A DNA stretch of 64,000 nucleotides from Rhodobacteraceae bacterium IMCC1335 (GTDB lineage: Bacteria; Pseudomonadota; Alphaproteobacteria; Rhodobacterales; Rhodobacteraceae), in the NCBI GenBank assembly GCA_039640495.1, contig CP046864.1, forward strand, positions 2,529,001 to 2,593,000, read 5' to 3'. Shown piece by piece: positions 60,030-64,000 of the stretch. The position numbers and the translations under genes were made by a program. Below the pieces are notes generated by a model. It saw only the letters and a list, made by a program, of their open reading frames with translations. It had not been told where the DNA came from and ran no database searches. The first letter of the stretch is position 1, and the number at the start of each line of letters is the position of its first letter.

Positions 60030-61799
60030 GTGGTTTTTTATCGGGTAGTGTTATGGTGTGCCGTTTTGAGCATAACATTTTCGAATTTTGTGATGGCCCA
60101 AACACCGGTTTGGATCCAGATCGAAACCCGGCCAAGCTTGCTTGAAATTGAAGATCGCGCCCGAGCCTATTCCGCCAAGCTTCCCAACATCAACGCTTTT
60201 TCGCTTGGATCAGGCTGGTATGTGATCGCGATGGGCCCGTTCAGCGAAGAAATTGCAGACGCGCAGCGCCGCGATTTGCAATCACGCTTGGCCATTCCAG
60301 GCGATAGTTTTGTCACTTCCGGGTCGAGCTATGGGCCGCAAATCTGGCCAAGCAACCTGCAAAGCGGAAGCGGTGTGGAAACTGCGACGCTCGCCCCACA
60401 AAGCGGTACGGGCCGCACGCAACGCCGCATCATCACTGAACCGCTTAAGGATTTAAGCGTGCAAACAGATTTCGAAGAGGAAACCCTGGAACAGGCGCGG
60501 CTAACGGAATCCCAATTGAGCATGCCCGAAAAGAAAAACCTGCAAACCGCGCTGAAAAGCGAAGGTTATTACACATCTGTTATTGATGGCCTATTCGGGC
60601 AAGGCACCCGCAGCTCTATGCAAGCTTGGCAAGAGGATAATGGGTTTGAAGCGACGGGGGTTTTAACCAGCCAACAAAGACAAGAGCTTTTGGCGCAATA
60701 TAATGCGGTTCTTGAAGATCTTGATCTGAGGTTGATGACTGATCTAGAAGCCGGGATCAGCTTAAAAATGCCAATGGGCTTGGTGGAATTTGAACGCTAT
60801 GCGCCTCCGCTTGCGCATTTCAAAGCTAAAGATGACAGCGCCGCAGCGATCTATCTCATTTCGCAAGCAGGCGATTCGAAAGCTTTGCGCGCCATCTATA
60901 AAGCCTTGGGATCAACCGAAATCATCCCCGAGAATGGACCACGCCGGCTTTATGATGACAGCTTTACGATCAGAGGCGAGGATCGTGCGATCATTTCTTT
61001 CGCGCAGGCTGAATTGGTAGAGGGCAGCATAAAAGGCTTTGTTTTGGTTTGGCCGGCGCAGCAAAAAAGCCAGCAAAAGCGTTTATTGCGCGAAATGCGG
61101 CAAAGCTTTGGCGTGCTAAGCGGTGCGTTGGATCCTGATTTAGGGCGCGCCTATGCAAAGATGCCCGATCAGGTCTATGGTTTAGACACCAAAAAACCCA
61201 TCTTTGTACGCTCGGGCATCTATGTATCAAATCAAGGCCATGTGCTGACAGATGCGTTGGACTTAAGCCAATGTGGTCGGATGACTTTAGAAGATTCCTT
61301 TGATGCGAAAATTCTGACAACGGATATCAGCGGAAACGTGGCGTTGTTGCAACCTCAAACGATGCTATCCCCCATCGCTGTTGCGAAATTTTCTCGTCGC
61401 GCCGCGGGTTTTGGCGATCCGCTTTTATTGGCGGGTCATTCCTTCGAGGGACGGTTGGGTGGAGCCAGCGTTACAGCAGCGAAAATTGAAGATCTTAAAG
61501 GCCTAGGCGGGGAAGAGAATAAGCTCCGGCTCTCATTAGAGGCGCTGCCCGGCGATGCCGGAGGGCCTTTGCTCGATCGCAGTGGTGCGGTGGCGGGATT
61601 GCTTTTGGCAACCCGACCCGGAGCGCGCAGTTTACCCGATAAAACCCATCATGCGTTTAAAGCAGAACCGCTCAAAGAACTTTTGTTTAATGCCGGATTG
61701 ATCGCGGATACCAAGCTCTCCTCAGAGCCATTATTGGACATTCAAATCACCCGTGCGGCCAGGCCACTTGCCGCTTTGGTCAGTTGCTGGCCCCAATAA
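60030..61799 (+). CDS. SPOR + peptidoglycan-binding + inactive trypsin-like domain protein
   Basis: A 589-residue exported protein starting at GTG, with signal peptide at about 1-23. Residues 26-107 resemble a SPOR domain (VWIQIETRPSLLEIEDRARAY, GSGWYVIAMGPF). Residues about 165-222 are a PG_binding_1 domain (LQTALKSEGYYTSVIDGLFGQGTRSSMQAWQ). Residues about 390-560 have the trypsin-like fold pattern (GHVLTDALDL, GNVALLQP, LPGDAGGPLLD). At the three catalytic positions one reads Leu410 for His, Asn436 for Asp and Ala510 for Ser, so it should not be proteolytic. It probably acts as a septal or peptidoglycan-linked binding protein. Confidence 0.85.
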   Translation: MVFYRVVLWCAVLSITFSNFVMAQTPVWIQIETRPSLLEIEDRARAYSAKLPNINAFSLGSGWYVIAMGPFSEEIADAQRRDLQSRLAIPGDSFVTSGSSYGPQIWPSNLQSGSGVETATLAPQSGTGRTQRRIITEPLKDLSVQTDFEEETLEQARLTESQLSMPEKKNLQTALKSEGYYTSVIDGLFGQGTRSSMQAWQEDNGFEATGVLTSQQRQELLAQYNAVLEDLDLRLMTDLEAGISLKMPMGLVEFERYAPPLAHFKAKDDSAAAIYLISQAGDSKALRAIYKALGSTEIIPENGPRRLYDDSFTIRGEDRAIISFAQAELVEGSIKGFVLVWPAQQKSQQKRLLREMRQSFGVLSGALDPDLGRAYAKMPDQVYGLDTKKPIFVRSGIYVSNQGHVLTDALDLSQCGRMTLEDSFDAKILTTDISGNVALLQPQTMLSPIAVAKFSRRAAGFGDPLLLAGHSFEGRLGGASVTAAKIEDLKGLGGEENKLRLSLEALPGDAGGPLLDRSGAVAGLLLATRPGARSLPDKTHHAFKAEPLKELLFNAGLIADTKLSSEPLLDIQITRAARPLAALVSCWPQ

Positions 61800-61804
61800 A
61801 TCCA

Positions 61805-63391
61805 TCAAATCATATCAGGCGTGAGGTGAATTATTGTCGGGCGGCCTGCACAAAAAGTGGCCTCTATTATACCCGGCAAGTCGGCGAGCAAGCTGGGCTT
61901 GCAGGCGGCGCACCCATAGGCTTGTGCCAAGGTTAAGAAATTCGGGTTTGACGCCTGGACGGCCTGAGGCGCAATTTGGGCAGAGATCATACTATCTTCA
62001 ATTTCCTGCAACTTGGTGTTGTCCCATAGGATAATCGGAAGCGACAATCCAAGCTCCGCTGCAACGCCCAATTCCGGCAAGGAATATTGAAACCCGTAAT
62101 CACCGATAATCGCCGCCGTCGGCAAACCGGGGCGGCCAATGGCACCTCCAATCGCAGCGGGCAGCGCATATCCCAAAGTTCCAAATCCGGTCGGGTGATG
62201 CCAATGGCCCGGTTTTGACATCGGCCAAATTTCTTTTGCCAGATAGGCAAATTGGGTCATATCCGAAAAGATCATTGTATCTTGGGGCAGCGCAGCCTGC
62301 AAAGCGCGACAGATTGGCAGGATGCCTGGGCGTTCCAAATCCACTTGCCGCTGCCACGCCCGACACTGCGTTTGGATTTCTTGCGCGCACCAAACCGTGT
62401 GCGCTTTATGCCCCCGCAGCTGCGATAAAAGCGCGGGCACAAATGCCTCTGCCCGCATCGAAATTGTCAGCTCTGCTTGATGGCTATCCGTCAGCACCTC
62501 CGGGTCTAGATCCACCCGAATCAAAGGAGCCTTATGGCCCAGCTCGGCGCGCCAAAGGTCGCCTTCGGACAATTCGCTACCAATCACCAAGACCAAATCA
62601 GCCGATCCAAGAACCGATTTCGCGCCGGAACGCGCCAGTAAAGATCCAAAATGAAGCGGATAAATGCGATCAACCACCCCCCGCCCTGCGTAAGTGGTAA
62701 AGCTTGCCGCGCCCAGCTGCTGCAGCAACGGCATCACCGAGACCGCGCGCGCGCCACCCCCTAAAATAACCAAAGGCTTTTTCGCCAAGCGCAGCATCTC
62801 GGCAGCTTTTGCGATGTCTTCCGCCTCTGGCGCAGAGGCGCGGGGCAGCGGTTGCGCAGCCGGCGCGGCTTGCGCGGCCGCGGCCAAAGACGCGATCGGT
62901 ATCTGGATATGCTTGGGGCGCGGCCGCTGTTGGGCAAATTCTGCAAAAGCCTGATCCATAAGACGATAGGCCTGCGCGTCAGATTGCGCCAGTTCTGACC
63001 AATCGCAAACGGTTGCCGCTGCCGCACGCTGATCTTTCATCTGATGCAATTGACCCTTGCGGGATTCGATATCATCCAAACAGGACGAAAACACCAATAA
63101 GGGCACGCTGTCCGAATAGGCTTGCCCCAAAGCCGTCATAATGTTGCACAGGCCAGGGCCGGTGATCACGAAGGCAACGCCCGCGCGGCCCGTGGCCCGC
63201 GCATAGCCATCGGCCATAAACCCCGCCCCTTGTTCATGACGGGCCAGAATATGGCGCAACCCGGCCTCTTCCAATCCGCGATATAATTCTTGGTTATGCA
63301 CCCCCGGAATTCCAAAAACCACCTCGACACCCCGCGCCTTCAGGGCATAAGAAATTTGCGTACCCAGCGGCGCCATAGAACGTTGCGACAT
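61805..63391 (-). CDS. Thiamine pyrophosphate-dependent enzyme (acetolactate synthase-like decarboxylase)
   Basis: A 528-residue TPP enzyme with the three-domain acetolactate synthase layout. It has GVEVVFGIPGVHNQELY, ILARHEQGAGFMADGYARATGRAGV (activating Glu), VITGPGLCNIMTAL and the TPP motif IIGDYGFQYSLPELGVAAELGLSLPIILWDN. It lacks the usual FAD-site features of true acetolactate synthases as far as I can see. It resembles 5-guanidino-2-oxopentanoate or related 2-oxoacid decarboxylases. It lies two bases after trkH on the same strand. Confidence 0.8.
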   Translation of the reverse strand: MSQRSMAPLGTQISYALKARGVEVVFGIPGVHNQELYRGLEEAGLRHILARHEQGAGFMADGYARATGRAGVAFVITGPGLCNIMTALGQAYSDSVPLLVFSSCLDDIESRKGQLHQMKDQRAAAATVCDWSELAQSDAQAYRLMDQAFAEFAQQRPRPKHIQIPIASLAAAAQAAPAAQPLPRASAPEAEDIAKAAEMLRLAKKPLVILGGGARAVSVMPLLQQLGAASFTTYAGRGVVDRIYPLHFGSLLARSGAKSVLGSADLVLVIGSELSEGDLWRAELGHKAPLIRVDLDPEVLTDSHQAELTISMRAEAFVPALLSQLRGHKAHTVWCAQEIQTQCRAWQRQVDLERPGILPICRALQAALPQDTMIFSDMTQFAYLAKEIWPMSKPGHWHHPTGFGTLGYALPAAIGGAIGRPGLPTAAIIGDYGFQYSLPELGVAAELGLSLPIILWDNTKLQEIEDSMISAQIAPQAVQASNPNFLTLAQAYGCAACKPSLLADLPGIIEATFCAGRPTIIHLTPDMI

Positions 63392-63392
63392 A

Positions 63393-64000
63393 TTAGGCTC
63401 TCCAAAATTGCAGGGTTAGCAGCGTGTATACCGCCAATAGCTCCAATCGTCCGATGAGCATGGCGATCGATAAAATCCACTTTGACGCATCATTCAAACC
63501 CGCAAAATTTCCCGCAGGGCCGATTTGATCCCCCAGCCCAGGGCCAATATTTGCCAAAGCTGCGCTGGCTGCAGATAGTGACGTGATGAAATCGAGCCCG
63601 GTCAGGCCCAAAAGCGTTGCCACCACCGCCAAGGTGACCATGAACAGCATGAAAAACGACATCACCGAGGTAAGCACATCTTCGTCAACTTTGCGCCCAT
63701 CATAACGGGGTTGAAACACGCCGTTGGGCGATCGAATTCTGCGCAATTGGGTCGAGATAGATGCAAAGGCGAGTTGGTAGCGAAAGATCTTGATGGAGCA
63801 GCTGGTTGAGCCAGCGCAGCCTCCGATCAATCCAACAAGGAAAAACAGCGTGACCATAAACCCACCCCATTGCATGTAATCCGCGCTTGTATATCCGGTG
63901 CCACTGATAATTGAGGTGATGTTGAACAAGGCTTTGCGCAGGGCCGTTGCTGCGGGCATATTGGTTTGCGACGTTAAAACGATCCAACTGGTCAGCGCAA
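63393..64000 (-). CDS. trkH: TrkH potassium uptake protein, C-terminal part (5' end outside window)
   Basis: The C-terminal 200 or so residues of a Trk/Ktr channel subunit. The selectivity-filter repeat is NITSIISGTGYTSADY, followed by FFLVGLIGGCAGSTSCSIKIFR. The last repeat is AASAALANIGPGLGDQIGP. The reading frame stays open to the window edge (ALTSWIVLTSQTNM), so the gene starts outside. It pairs with TrkA for K+ import. The downstream TPP enzyme is nearly contiguous. Confidence 0.95.
   Translation of the reverse strand, partial: ALTSWIVLTSQTNMPAATALRKALFNITSIISGTGYTSADYMQWGGFMVTLFFLVGLIGGCAGSTSCSIKIFRYQLAFASISTQLRRIRSPNGVFQPRYDGRKVDEDVLTSVMSFFMLFMVTLAVVATLLGLTGLDFITSLSAASAALANIGPGLGDQIGPAGNFAGLNDASKWILSIAMLIGRLELLAVYTLLTLQFWRA

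Overview
The window looks like a chromosome segment of an alphaproteobacterium of the Rhodobacterales (marine Roseobacter-type). This rests on the mraZ-rsmH-ftsL-ftsI-murE-murF-mraY-murD-ftsW order, a DUF1127 gene followed by a hairpin with a CCUCCC loop, a glyQ-DUF6446-glyS operon, a folB of about 300 residues, an RTX/Hint exoprotein and an aa3-type ctaD. The core genes look moderately GC-rich. By eye, the stretch from about 27.2 to 34.6 kb is clearly AT-richer.

Layout. 1-11.3 kb is the division and cell wall (dcw) cluster on the minus strand, interrupted by one divergent flavoprotein gene. 11.9-17.1 kb holds mrp, DUF1127 with a putative small RNA, a cNMP-binding protein, a quinone oxidoreductase, and a secreted sugar dehydrogenase paired with a cytochrome c. 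17.6-22.9 kb is one 1791-residue RTX/Ig-like/Hint protein with three almost identical 315-bp tandem repeats. 23.1-27.1 kb carries a CBS protein, lipB, ctaD and a DUF2244 protein. 27.2-38.1 kb is a surface-polysaccharide island: glycosyltransferases, an FkbM methyltransferase, the GDP-fucose genes manC-gmd-fcl, and several wrecked genes (iron-dependent alcohol dehydrogenase, epimerase, IS3 transposase, and an unknown gene with three in-frame stops).

38.7-53 kb returns to housekeeping: yqeY, carA, a putative c-di-GMP-responsive polysaccharide synthase, a GntR regulator, a nucleotidase, a UbiH-type hydroxylase, a class V aminotransferase, two Lrp regulators divergent from ilvC, a DMT transporter, and folB-folP-glmM. 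53-64 kb has a SleB-like hydrolase, ppdK, glyQ/DUF6446/glyS, a SPOR/peptidoglycan-binding protein with a catalytically dead protease domain, a TPP-dependent enzyme and the C-terminal part of trkH.

Three genes expected to be intact (ftsW, ftsI, ppdK) each have a one-base frameshift in a run of five or six G/C. In all three, one extra base restores the family sequence. Systematic homopolymer undercalling in the assembly is the simplest reading. No tRNA, rRNA or CRISPR array was seen.
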